64,000 nucleotides of DNA from Paeniglutamicibacter sulfureus. GTDB taxonomy: Bacteria > Actinomycetota > Actinomycetes > Actinomycetales > Micrococcaceae. The position numbers were made by a program, and so were the translations under genes. Where the stretch lies: positions 1,488,001 through 1,552,000 of the forward strand of contig NZ_BAAAWO010000001.1 of NCBI RefSeq assembly GCF_039535115.1. Reading direction: 5' to 3'. The notes under the pieces were generated by a model, which was given only the letters and a program-made list of their open reading frames with translations, was not told the DNA's origin and did no database searches. Positions 18,174-26,799 of this stretch are shown piece by piece; position 1 is the stretch's first letter; every line of letters starts with the position of its first letter.

Positions 18174-20218
18174 CCATGCGGTACGGACTCGCTGACCGCC
18201 TCAGCCGCCCCGGCCTGGCCTTCAAGGCCCTTCCCTTGGGCTCCAAGGCCGCCCTGCTCTTCCTGGCAATCGTTGCCCTCGCCGCGATCTTCGCCCCTTG
18301 GCTTGCCCCGCACGACCCGCTGGCCACCGGCATCCCCGCCCAGGCGCCCAGTGCCACCAACCCCTTTGGCACCGACCGGCTGGGCCGGGACATCTACTCG
18401 CGCCTGCTCTACGGCGCACGCTCCTCCCTGCTCATCGGCCTGGGCGCCGTGGCCCTGGCCATCGCCATCGGTGCGGTGCTCGGCGCGATCGCAGCAACCG
18501 CCTCCAAGTGGGTCAGCGAATCGGTCATGCGCATCATGGATGTCATCATGGCCTTCCCCGGCATCGCGCTCGCCGCCGTCCTGCTGGCAACCCTGGGCAA
18601 CTCCGTCCCGGTGATCATCGTGGCCATTGCCGTCATCTACATCCCGCAGCTGGCCCGCGTGGTTCGCGCCAACGTCATGGCCCAGTGGGGCGAGGACTAC
18701 GTCCGCGCCGAACAAGTGCTCGGTGCTTCCCGCCTGCACATCCTGGTGCGGCACGTGGTGCGCAACACCGCGGCCCCGGTGCTGGTCTTCGCCACCGTGA
18801 TGGTGGCGGATGCCATCATCTTCGAGGCTTCCCTGTCCTTCCTGGGCGCCGGCGTCCAGGACCCCGCCCCCAGCTGGGGCAACGTCATCTCCTATGGCCG
18901 CACCCTGGTGCTCAACGGCGCCTGGTGGGCCACCACCTATGCCGGCCTGCTGATCCTGCTCACCGTGCTGTGCCTGAACGTGCTGGCCGAGGGCCTCACC
19001 GACGCCATGGTGAACCCGCGGCTGCGCAAGCCGGCGAAGATCACCGAGAAGGACAACACCGCCGCCGCGGTGCTGCGCGCCGAGTCCGGACACGCGGCCG
19101 CTATTGCTGCTCTCTCCTCCTCCCCTGATGCGGCGACCCCGCCGCTGCTGGCCGCCCAGCTCGAGGCCCTGCGCACCACCGAACTGGGACGATCCGACCG
19201 GCTGCACCCGGACACCGCCGCCCGCCCGATCCTCGAGGTGCGCGATTTGTCCATCCGCTTCCCCGACCGCTACGGCGACACCGCCATTGTTGACCGGGTC
19301 TCCTTCACCGTCAACGAGGGCGAGACCATGGGATTGGTCGGCGAGTCCGGTTGCGGCAAGTCGATCACCTCCCTGGCGATCATGGGGCTGTTGGCACCCA
19401 ACGCCTCGGTCACCGGATCGATCAAGTTCGAGGGCCGCGAACTCGTGGGCCCGGACAACCGGGAGACCACCCGCGAAAAGCTTTTCAAGGGCCTGCGCGG
19501 GGAACAGATCGCGATGGTTTACCAGGACGCCCTGTCCTCGTTGAACCCCTCGATGCTGATCCGCGAGCAGATGGAACAGCTGACCCGGCGCAACGGGCGG
19601 ATGAGCCCGGAGGAATTGCTCAAGCTGGTCAAGCTGGATCCGCGCAGGACGCTGCGCTCCTATCCGCACGAGCTCTCCGGCGGGCAGCGCCAGCGCGTGC
19701 TCATTGCCATGGCGCTCTCCCGCTCCCCCAAGCTGGTGGTCGCGGACGAGCCGACCACCGCACTGGATGTCACGGTGCAGGCACAGGTCGTCGACCTGCT
19801 CAACGAGCTGCGCGAACAACTCGGCTTCGCCATGGTCTTCGTCAGTCACGACCTGGCGCTGGTGGCCTCCCTGGCGCACCGCACCACCGTCATGTATGCC
19901 GGGCAGGTCGTCGAATCCGGCGCCACCGGGCAGCTGCTGGCCGATCCCAGGCACGAATACACGCGCGGGCTGCTCGGCGCGGTGCTCTCCATCGAATCCG
20001 GCGCGCAGCGCCTGCACCAGATCCCCGGATCGGTGCCCAGCCCCCGCGACTTCGCCGCCGGGGACCGCTTCGCCGCCCGCTCGCTGGACCCCGCGGCCGA
20101 TCCGCACCGCGCCTTGGAGCTGGTGCAGGTCGGTTCCGCCGACCACTACTGGGCCACCACTGCCGCCGATTCCACCGCCACCTCCGACGCCACGTCATCC
20201 GAAGGAGCCAACGCATGA
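18170..20218 (+). CDS. satC: Fused ABC permease-ATPase, SatC-like
   Basis: A single 682-residue chain joins a DppC-type permease (about 1-285; EAA loop DYVRAEQVLGASRLHILVRH) to a DppD-type ATPase (about 345-610). The ATPase has Walker A GESGCGKS near 390, the Q-loop VYQD, signature LSGGQRQR, Walker B LVVADEPTT and the H-loop VSHD. This fusion is the distinguishing mark of SatABCD sialic acid importers (family knowledge) and supports the operon's assignment. The C-terminal extension after the ATPase lacks the cysteines usual in OppD-type subunits and ends in an Ala/Thr/Ser-rich tail. It overlaps both neighbours by ATGA. Confidence 0.9.
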   Translation: MTMRYGLADRLSRPGLAFKALPLGSKAALLFLAIVALAAIFAPWLAPHDPLATGIPAQAPSATNPFGTDRLGRDIYSRLLYGARSSLLIGLGAVALAIAIGAVLGAIAATASKWVSESVMRIMDVIMAFPGIALAAVLLATLGNSVPVIIVAIAVIYIPQLARVVRANVMAQWGEDYVRAEQVLGASRLHILVRHVVRNTAAPVLVFATVMVADAIIFEASLSFLGAGVQDPAPSWGNVISYGRTLVLNGAWWATTYAGLLILLTVLCLNVLAEGLTDAMVNPRLRKPAKITEKDNTAAAVLRAESGHAAAIAALSSSPDAATPPLLAAQLEALRTTELGRSDRLHPDTAARPILEVRDLSIRFPDRYGDTAIVDRVSFTVNEGETMGLVGESGCGKSITSLAIMGLLAPNASVTGSIKFEGRELVGPDNRETTREKLFKGLRGEQIAMVYQDALSSLNPSMLIREQMEQLTRRNGRMSPEELLKLVKLDPRRTLRSYPHELSGGQRQRVLIAMALSRSPKLVVADEPTTALDVTVQAQVVDLLNELREQLGFAMVFVSHDLALVASLAHRTTVMYAGQVVESGATGQLLADPRHEYTRGLLGAVLSIESGAQRLHQIPGSVPSPRDFAAGDRFAARSLDPAADPHRALELVQVGSADHYWATTAADSTATSDATSSEGANA

Positions 20219-21081
20219 GCACCACCACGCTGGCCGGCGCCCGCGGCGCCGGCGTGTCAGCCGCCCCGGTCCTGGAACTGCGGGATGTGCACGTCCACCA
20301 CCGCGCCCGCGGCGGCAAGCTCTTCCACCCCACCATCGTGCGCGCGGTCAACGGCGTCGACTTCACCATCGCCCGCGGCGAAACCGTGGGCATCGTCGGG
20401 GAATCGGGGTGCGGGAAATCCACCCTCGCCTCGGTGCTGGTGGGCCTGCGCGAACCGACCAGCGGCTCGGTGCTCTTCCACGATGCACCGTTCTCCCGCC
20501 GCGGGGGCGCCCGCAAGGAATTCGGCAAGGCCGTGTCCATCATCTTCCAGGATCCGGCCACCGCGCTGAACCCGCGGATGACGGTGCACGACATCCTCAC
20601 CGACCCTTTGCTGGTGCACGGCATCGGCACCCGGGCCTCGCGCTCGGCCAAGGTCTACGAGCTGCTGGAACTGGTGGGCCTGCCGGCCTCCGCCGCGGAG
20701 GTCTCCCCCGCGCAGATCTCCGGCGGGCAGCGCCAGCGCGTGGCCATCGCCCGGGCGCTGGCCCTGGATCCCGAACTGGTGATCGCGGACGAGCCGACGT
20801 CCGCGCTGGATGTCTCGGTCCGCGCGCAGGTGCTGAACCTGCTCACCGACCTGAAGGCCAAGCTCAACCTGGGACTGGTCTTCATCTCCCACGACATCTC
20901 CACCGTCCGCTACGTCGCTGACCGCATCTGCGTGATGAACGCCGGAAGAATCGTGGAGCAGGGCTCCGCCGCCCAGGTCTTCGACAACCCCACCAACGAC
21001 TACACCCGAACCCTGCTGGGAGCCGCCCCGAGCCTGCTCGCGGCCCCGGCAACCACCCAAACTCCCCTGGAGGAACTATGA
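20215..21081 (+). CDS. satD: ABC transporter ATP-binding protein, SatD-like
   Basis: Second ATPase of the importer, 288 residues of the DppF/OppF type. Walker A is GESGCGKS (about 62-69), the signature ISGGQRQR, Walker B LVIADEPTS and the H-loop ISHD. It pairs with the ATPase half of the fused subunit. The start ATG overlaps the stop of satC (ATGA) and GAAGGAG precedes it. Its own end overlaps nanA. Confidence 0.9.
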   Translation: MSTTTLAGARGAGVSAAPVLELRDVHVHHRARGGKLFHPTIVRAVNGVDFTIARGETVGIVGESGCGKSTLASVLVGLREPTSGSVLFHDAPFSRRGGARKEFGKAVSIIFQDPATALNPRMTVHDILTDPLLVHGIGTRASRSAKVYELLELVGLPASAAEVSPAQISGGQRQRVAIARALALDPELVIADEPTSALDVSVRAQVLNLLTDLKAKLNLGLVFISHDISTVRYVADRICVMNAGRIVEQGSAAQVFDNPTNDYTRTLLGAAPSLLAAPATTQTPLEEL

Positions 21082-22004
21082 GCACCACCCCCGCATTCAC
21101 CGGCGTCATCCCGCCCGTCGTCACCCCGCGCACCTCCGCCGGCGCCCTGGACCTGCCGGGACTGGAGGCGGTGGTCGAGCACCTGGTGGGCGGCGGCATG
21201 CACGGCCTGTTCCCGCTGGGTTCCTCCGGGGAAACCCCGTACCTCACCGACGCCGAGCGCACGCAGGTGCTGGCTTGCGTGTCCTCGGCCACCGCCGGGC
21301 GCGTGCCCCTGCTGGTGGGCGCCAACGAACAGACCACCGCCCGGGTGATCGAGGAGGCCCGGAAGGTTGCCGCCGGCGGCGCCGACGCCGTGGTCATCAC
21401 CACCCCGTACTACGCGATCTTCGATGCCGCGGAGGTCAAGCGGCACTTCCGCGCCGTGGCCGCGGCGGTGGACCTTCCGGTCTTCGCCTACGACATCCCG
21501 GTGCGCACCCACTTCAAGCTGGCCCCCGAACTGCTGGCCGAACTCGCCCACGAAGGCACCCTGGCCGGGGTCAAGGACTCCTCCGGCAACGACATCGCCT
21601 TCCGCCAGCTGCGCCTGCTCACCCGCGAGCTGCCCGGTTTCGCCATGTTCTCCGGGCACGAGGTCATCTGCGATGCCGCGATGCTCTCGGGCGCCGACGG
21701 CCTGGTCCCGGGCCTGGCCAACGTGGACCCCGCCGGCTACCGCAGGCTCTACGACGCCGCGGTGTCCGGAAACTGGGAAACCGCCGTCAAGGAACAGGAC
21801 CGCCTGGCCGAGCTCTTCCGCATCGTCGAGGTCCCGGATGCCTCCCGCGTCTCCCCCGGCGCCGGCGGCCTGGGCGCGTTCAAGACCGCCCTGGTGCAAC
21901 TCGGCGTCATCGGCGCCAACACCATGAGCCAGCCCATGGAATCGCTGAACGCCGCCGAGGCAGCGCGCATCGGTGAGATCCTGTCCACCGCCGGGCTGCT
22001 CTAG
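21078..22004 (+). CDS. nanA: N-acetylneuraminate lyase (DHDPS superfamily)
   Basis: Cleaves N-acetylneuraminate to N-acetylmannosamine and pyruvate. The 308-residue protein is a class I aldolase TIM barrel with GSSGE near residues 49-53, Tyr138 in AYDIPV and the Schiff-base Lys166 in GVKDSS. These positions match Escherichia coli NanA (Tyr137, Lys165). The superfamily also includes dihydrodipicolinate synthase, so the assignment rests on operon context with nanK and nanE. It overlaps satD by ATGA. Confidence 0.87.
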   Translation: MSTTPAFTGVIPPVVTPRTSAGALDLPGLEAVVEHLVGGGMHGLFPLGSSGETPYLTDAERTQVLACVSSATAGRVPLLVGANEQTTARVIEEARKVAAGGADAVVITTPYYAIFDAAEVKRHFRAVAAAVDLPVFAYDIPVRTHFKLAPELLAELAHEGTLAGVKDSSGNDIAFRQLRLLTRELPGFAMFSGHEVICDAAMLSGADGLVPGLANVDPAGYRRLYDAAVSGNWETAVKEQDRLAELFRIVEVPDASRVSPGAGGLGAFKTALVQLGVIGANTMSQPMESLNAAEAARIGEILSTAGLL

Positions 22005-22008
22005 GTCC

Positions 22009-23010
22009 ATGGCAGCGCTTCCCCCGCCGGTCCCTCCCACCGCCGTCGGCATCGACCTGGGCGGCACCAAGATCGCCGCCGCCCTGGTGGGCGCCGACGG
22101 CACCATCACCTCCCGGGCCTCGCTGCCCACCCCCGCGGCGGCAGGGCCCGAGGCCGTGCTCGATGCCATCGCCGAGCTTGCCGCGCCGCTCCTGGCTGCG
22201 GCCGCCGCCGCCGGTGCCCCGGCCCTCGGGGTCGGCATCGGGGCGGCGGGGGTCATCGACCCTGCCACCGCGACCGTGCTCTCGGCCACCGACCACCTGC
22301 CCGGCTGGGCGGGGACCGACCTGCGCGCCGGGCTCGGTGCCCGGCTGGAGATCCACCCCTCTGCAGTGCACGCGGTCAACGACGTGCATGCCCACGCGCT
22401 GGGCGAGGGCTGGCTGGGCGCAGCCGCGGGGGCCTCCTCGGTGTTGCTGGCCGCCTTCGGCACCGGCATCGGAGGCTCGCTGCTGCTGGACGGGGTTCCG
22501 CTCTTTGGCGCCCGGCAGGTCGGCGGGCATCTGGGGCATGTGCCCAGCGTCGAGGCCACCGGGCTGCGCTGCCCCTGCGGGGGAACCGGACACCTGGAGG
22601 CCATCGCCTCCGGGCCTTCGCTGCACGCGCTCTACCTGCGCAGCGGCGGAGACCCGGCGGTGCCCGACGCGCGTGCGGTATTCGACCGCGCCGCCGCCGG
22701 GGATCTGCTGGCTTTGTCTGCCATCGACACCGCGGCCACCGCCGCCGGGCGCGCCCTGGGCGGGCTGGCCAATGCGCTGGACCCCACAGCGGTCATCGTT
22801 TCCGGCGGCCTGGCGGATGCCGGGGATTCCTGGTGGGCGCCGCTGCGCGCCGCCTTCGCCGCCGAACTCATCGGCCCGCTGTCTTCTTTGGTCCCGCAAC
22901 CCGCCGCCCTGGGCGCCGACGCCGCGCTGGCCGGGGCCGCCTCCCTGCTGCTGGCCCCCGCCGCTTCCACCCATCTTCCCGCTTTCAAGGAGCCAACCCC
23001 GTGCTGTTGA
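22009..23010 (+). CDS. nanK: ROK-family N-acetylmannosamine kinase
   Basis: Phosphorylates N-acetylmannosamine at C6 using ATP. The 333-residue ROK protein has the phosphate loop GIDLGGTKIAAALV, a second loop GTGIGGSLLLDG and the HLGHVPS/zinc region. The zinc motif reads CPCGGTGHLE: the third cysteine of the usual CxCGxxGC is replaced by histidine, which may still bind zinc. ROK kinases also act on glucose or GlcNAc; the neighbours nanA and nanE point to ManNAc. The ATG lies four bases after the nanA stop. Confidence 0.87.
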   Translation: MAALPPPVPPTAVGIDLGGTKIAAALVGADGTITSRASLPTPAAAGPEAVLDAIAELAAPLLAAAAAAGAPALGVGIGAAGVIDPATATVLSATDHLPGWAGTDLRAGLGARLEIHPSAVHAVNDVHAHALGEGWLGAAAGASSVLLAAFGTGIGGSLLLDGVPLFGARQVGGHLGHVPSVEATGLRCPCGGTGHLEAIASGPSLHALYLRSGGDPAVPDARAVFDRAAAGDLLALSAIDTAATAAGRALGGLANALDPTAVIVSGGLADAGDSWWAPLRAAFAAELIGPLSSLVPQPAALGADAALAGAASLLLAPAASTHLPAFKEPTPCC

Positions 23011-23687
23011 CAGCTTCCGATCTTGCCGCGCTGAAGGGCGCGCTGATCGTTTCCGCCCAGGCCTACCCCGGCGAACCCATGCGCGATCCGCGCACCATGG
23101 CCCAGGTTGCCGCCTCCGCGGTGATCGGCGGGGCCAAGGCGGTGCGCGTGCAGGGCCTGGCGGATATTTCAGCCACCCGTTCGGCGGTGCAGGTCCCGGT
23201 CATCGGCCTGTTCAAGGACGGGCACGAAGGCGTGTTCATCACCCCCACGCTGCACCACGCACTGGCAGTTGCCGCCGCCGGCGCCCACGTGGTGGCCCTG
23301 GACGGCACGCGGCGGCCGCGGCCCGACGGGCTCACCCTGGCCGAAACCATTGCCGGGATCCGCGCGGGCTCCGGTGCAACGGTGATGGCCGACTGCGGCT
23401 CGCTGGAGGACGCCATTGCCGCGGCGGCCGCCGGGGCGGACTTGATCGGCACTACGCTGGCCGGCTACACCGGGGAGCGTCCCAAGATCCAGGGCCCGGA
23501 CCTGGAATTGCTGGAGGACATAGTAGCTGCGGACCTGGGCGTACCTGTCATCGCCGAGGGCAGGATCCACACCCCGGCCCAGGCCCGCGCGGCACTGGAT
23601 GCCGGCGCGCACGCGGTGGTGGTCGGCACCGCCATCACCCACCCGGCGACCCTGACCGGCTGGTTCCTCGACGCCCTGGAATCATGA
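23001..23687 (+). CDS. nanE: N-acetylmannosamine-6-phosphate 2-epimerase
   Basis: Converts ManNAc-6-phosphate to GlcNAc-6-phosphate. The 228-residue TIM-barrel protein shows VIGLFKDGHEGVFITP (catalytic Lys region), VMADCGSLEDA and VIAEGRIHTP, all typical of NanE. The start is GTG with AGGAG upstream; the gene overlaps nanK by 10 bases and the following sialidase by ATGA. The product would need NagA, not present in this window, before NagB. Confidence 0.92.
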   Translation: MLLTASDLAALKGALIVSAQAYPGEPMRDPRTMAQVAASAVIGGAKAVRVQGLADISATRSAVQVPVIGLFKDGHEGVFITPTLHHALAVAAAGAHVVALDGTRRPRPDGLTLAETIAGIRAGSGATVMADCGSLEDAIAAAAAGADLIGTTLAGYTGERPKIQGPDLELLEDIVAADLGVPVIAEGRIHTPAQARAALDAGAHAVVVGTAITHPATLTGWFLDALES

Positions 23688-25297
23688 ACCACACACCACT
23701 TGGCACCCACCCACTCATCGCCCACCCTGCGAGCGCCGGCCCGCCGATCACCGGCCAAACCGTCCTGGCGACCCGCGGCGCCGGCGGCTACCGGCAATAC
23801 CGCATCCCCGCCCTGGTCGTGACCACGGCCGGGACCCTGCTGGCGGTCTACGACGGGCGGCCCACGCTCGATGACCTGCCCTCCCCCGCGGACCTGGTGC
23901 TGCGCCGCAGCACCGATGGCGGGGAAAGCTGGGAACCACAGCGCATCCTGCGCACCGGCACCGGGCTCAACGGATTCGGGGACGCCTCCCTGCTGGTGGA
24001 CCCCGACACCGGCACCATCTTCTGCTTCCATGCCGCTACCACCCAATGGGGCTTCTTCGAATCCCTGGAAGGCACCACGCAGACCCAGCACGTTGACCTC
24101 TCCGTCTCCACCGACGACGGCCACAGCTGGACACACCGCCGGATCACCGGCCAGCTGAAACGCCCCGGGATCCGCGGCATCTTCGCCGCCTCGGGCGCCG
24201 GCACCCGGATCGGGCACGGACCCTTCGCCGGCCGGCTGCTCCAGCCCTGCGTGGTGCTGCTGACTGACCGCGGGCGGATCGCCGCCGCGGTGGCCCACAG
24301 CGATGACCACGGGCACAGCTGGAGCCTGGGAGATGCGCTGGAGCCGGCAGCGGATGGCACCCACACCAACGAATCCTCGCTCGCCGCCCTGCCCGACGGA
24401 ACCGTGCTGCTGCATTCGCGTGCCACGCCGCACCGGCTGTCGGCCCGCTCGGTGGACGGCGGTGCCACCTTCACCCGCCCCGTCCCGGTCCCGGAACTGC
24501 CCGATCCTTCCGACAACGGTTCGCTGCTGGCCCTGGCCGGCGGCGGGCTGGTGGCGACCCACAACGCGCACCGGCACCTGCGCCGCAACACCGTGCTGCG
24601 GCACAGTCCCGATGCCGGAACCACTTGGGCCGGAACCGTGGTGCTCTGCCCGGGTGCCTCGGCCTACTCCACCGCCGCACAACTGCCCGACGGCTCCATC
24701 GGCGTGCTCTACGAGCGCGGCGCCTACGAGGACATCGTCTTCGCCCGCATCCCGCTCGCAGCGCTCACCGCACCGGCCGCCCTCAACCCAATCGCCGCCA
24801 GCCCGATGGACGCGGACCCCATGCACGGGTCCCGCCCGCTGCCCGGCCACCCGGAACTCCTGGTCGAAGTCGTGCCCCGCTCCATCACCCCCGCTGCCCC
24901 GCAGCACTTCAGGTTCACCGAACCCCATTTGGTCCTTGGGCAGGCGGATGCCGGCTACGGGGCTGCGGGCAAGGAGGTGGGCCAGGCCGCCGCGCAGCTG
25001 GTGGCTTCCCGCGCCGACCTGCTGGCCAACTACGGCCCGCCCGTCCCGGGCATCCACCCCGGGGACACGCTGACCTCTTCGGCCGCCGTCACCAACCACG
25101 GATCAATTCCTGTGACGGTGTATCCACACGGGGACGTGGACGGAGAGCCACAAGCCATCGCCCCGGGTTCCACAGCCGTGTGGCTCCACCTGAACCACCT
25201 CGCCACCGCGGCCGGCGCACTGCCACGCATCGACTGGGCTGTCGAATCCGGGCCGGAGGTGCCTAGGGAGTCCTCTTCGCCGGGCGGGTGTGCATAA
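23684..25297 (+). CDS. Second exo-alpha-sialidase, no signal peptide
   Basis: A 537-residue GH33-type sialidase with YRIPAL near residue 37 and Asp-boxes STDGGESW, STDDGHSW, SDDHGHSW and SVDGGATF. Unlike the sialidase at 10226-12862 it has no signal peptide or membrane span, so it is predicted to be cytoplasmic and to act on imported sialylated oligosaccharides or sialyl conjugates. About 150 residues after the catalytic domain carry no recognised motif. It is the last gene of the operon and overlaps nanE by ATGA. Its TAA stop lies in a repeat that also occurs inside the adjacent IS end, so the natural C-terminus may have been altered. Confidence 0.85.
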   Translation: MNHTPLGTHPLIAHPASAGPPITGQTVLATRGAGGYRQYRIPALVVTTAGTLLAVYDGRPTLDDLPSPADLVLRRSTDGGESWEPQRILRTGTGLNGFGDASLLVDPDTGTIFCFHAATTQWGFFESLEGTTQTQHVDLSVSTDDGHSWTHRRITGQLKRPGIRGIFAASGAGTRIGHGPFAGRLLQPCVVLLTDRGRIAAAVAHSDDHGHSWSLGDALEPAADGTHTNESSLAALPDGTVLLHSRATPHRLSARSVDGGATFTRPVPVPELPDPSDNGSLLALAGGGLVATHNAHRHLRRNTVLRHSPDAGTTWAGTVVLCPGASAYSTAAQLPDGSIGVLYERGAYEDIVFARIPLAALTAPAALNPIAASPMDADPMHGSRPLPGHPELLVEVVPRSITPAAPQHFRFTEPHLVLGQADAGYGAAGKEVGQAAAQLVASRADLLANYGPPVPGIHPGDTLTSSAAVTNHGSIPVTVYPHGDVDGEPQAIAPGSTAVWLHLNHLATAAGALPRIDWAVESGPEVPRESSSPGGCA

Positions 25298-25363
25298 TCC
25301 CGCCTTGCCTCATGTCAATATGCTCGCGAAATAATCCCGCATGCCTCAACTAATTTGCTCGCC
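25294..25363. repeat. Tandem repeat at the left end of the IS
   Basis: Two imperfect copies (from 25294 and from 25331) share ATAATCCCGC, TGCCTCA and TGCTCGC. The second copy lies inside the IS terminal region; the first overlaps the stop codon of the sialidase. TGCTCGC at 25321 and 25356 are 35 bases apart, the same spacing as at the other end. Confidence 0.6.
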
Positions 25364-26661
25364 AAATAGGGCATCCCCGGACTGCGCGCGCATCTTGGCC
25401 CGGTTGATGAGATGGTTCTGGATGGCATTGATGCGGCGAGTGATGGCCGCCGGATTCAGGTCCCCGTGGATGCCCGCCAGGGCCTTGGCATGTTCCGGGT
25501 CCATGGCCTCCAGATCCATGATGCGCTGGTACGCGGTCCGCGGCCGGTCATAAGTCCGCTTCCTGCGACCCGAACGTGCGGTGCCGTAGCCGTTGGCCTT
25601 GACCATCGGCAGCAGGTGGTTCTTGCGCTGGTTCACCAGCGCCCAGAGCTCATTGAGCAGGGCCATCTCCTCCGGACCCTCGTAGCGGAACCTGAAGGCA
25701 TGGCGACGGACCCAATCCCGATTTCGCTGCTCGACATGCGCATTGTCGTTATGCTTATACGCCCGCGCCCTAGTCAGATCAATGTTTCGTTCCTGCGCCC
25801 ACTCGATGAGCTGGGTGTTGATGAATTCACCGCCATTGTCGAAATCCAGGGCCCGCATCGGGTAGGGCAGGGACCGGACCAGCAGGTCGACCCCGGCCAC
25901 GACATGGCTGTGCGCACGGTTTTTCACACACGTGTTCACGGTCCACCCGGTGAACACATCTGTCAGGGTGATCGAATACAGGAACTCGCCCTTGAGGCTG
26001 TGTCCGCAGTGGGCGACGGTGTCGATCTCGAAGAACCCCGGTTCCTGCTCCATGGGCGTGCCCGACCACCGCACCGGGATCTCCGAACGCAGCATCGCCC
26101 CGGGCTTGGTCGAGGACAGTGCCGAGGGGTATCGAGCGGCGCGCAACGGCTTCAGATACCGATCCATCGTGGAGGCCGACATGGATAGCAGCTCGTCCCT
26201 GACCTCGTCGGTCAGCAGTCCCGCCACTGTCCCGAGTTCGTCGAAGCGTTCCAAACGCTCGAGCTCGTCGGCCATGATCGGAGCCAAGTATTTCCCGCAG
26301 GGCTCTCCGGAAAGCGTCCAGATTCGTTCCAGGAGCTTGAGGGCCGCCGGCCCGTACTTGCGGGGCCTGCGCCGCGGCAGGGGCTTCGGAATCCCGCGTG
26401 CGGGCTTACGCAGTTCCGTGGCCAGACGCCGGCGGGCGTTGGCCCTTGACCAGCCGGTCGATGCGCACAGGTAGTCGAGCATCACGCCCTTCTGTCCCTT
26501 GGTCCCTTTCGCATACTCGGCGGCGAAGCCGCTGACGAGCTCTCGCCGGGTGTGCATCGATATCCCCTGTTTCATCTCCCCAGCACAGCCTGCTGCCCGC
26601 CCTGGTGGCCAGAGTTTCGCGAGCATTCTTAAATGAGGCACGCACCTCATTTCGCGAGCAT
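25320..26661 (-). mobile_element. Insertion sequence with repeated sub-terminal motifs
   Basis: About 1.34 kb, bounded by imperfect inverted repeats that begin ATGCTCGCGAAAT. Each end carries two copies of TGCTCGCG(or C) 35 bases apart with GC.TGCCTCA between them, like the multiple transposase-binding sites of IS21-type elements. It contains one DDE transposase gene. I find no convincing target duplication, so the exact outer ends are uncertain, and the left end may extend to 25294. Confidence 0.7.
25346..26557 (-). CDS. DDE integrase-type transposase
   Basis: A 403-residue transposase with an N-terminal helix-turn-helix region and an rve/integrase catalytic core. The acidic triad is visible in FFEIDTVAHCGH, ALDFDNGGEF and NAHVEQRNRD. 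The start MHTRRELV has AGGGG 8 bases upstream; a longer frame begins in the terminal repeat and is not used. No helper ATPase gene follows, unlike true IS21. The frame is intact, so the element may be active. IS family is not assigned with confidence. Confidence 0.85.
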   Translation of the reverse strand: MHTRRELVSGFAAEYAKGTKGQKGVMLDYLCASTGWSRANARRRLATELRKPARGIPKPLPRRRPRKYGPAALKLLERIWTLSGEPCGKYLAPIMADELERLERFDELGTVAGLLTDEVRDELLSMSASTMDRYLKPLRAARYPSALSSTKPGAMLRSEIPVRWSGTPMEQEPGFFEIDTVAHCGHSLKGEFLYSITLTDVFTGWTVNTCVKNRAHSHVVAGVDLLVRSLPYPMRALDFDNGGEFINTQLIEWAQERNIDLTRARAYKHNDNAHVEQRNRDWVRRHAFRFRYEGPEEMALLNELWALVNQRKNHLLPMVKANGYGTARSGRRKRTYDRPRTAYQRIMDLEAMDPEHAKALAGIHGDLNPAAITRRINAIQNHLINRAKMRAQSGDALFGEQIS

Positions 26662-26799
26662 TACTAGTGAGTCAACGCGAATCCTTGAAGGGCCGCCGTA
26701 CCCGCGCCTACCATGGGAATCCATGAGGTCCCCGGAACGGGGAACCTGCGAACCAGTCGTTCAACCGGGGGGATGACGGCACATTGATTGAGGGATGAA

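Noticed and set aside
19351-21081. 576-aa frame starting inside satC and running into satD
   Set aside because: Only the part from 20215 is satD; the upstream part is a shifted-frame shadow of satC.
26661-26799. Search for a target duplication of the 25.3-kb IS
   Set aside because: Flanks CATGTCAAT and TACTAGTGAG do not match; no duplication can be claimed.
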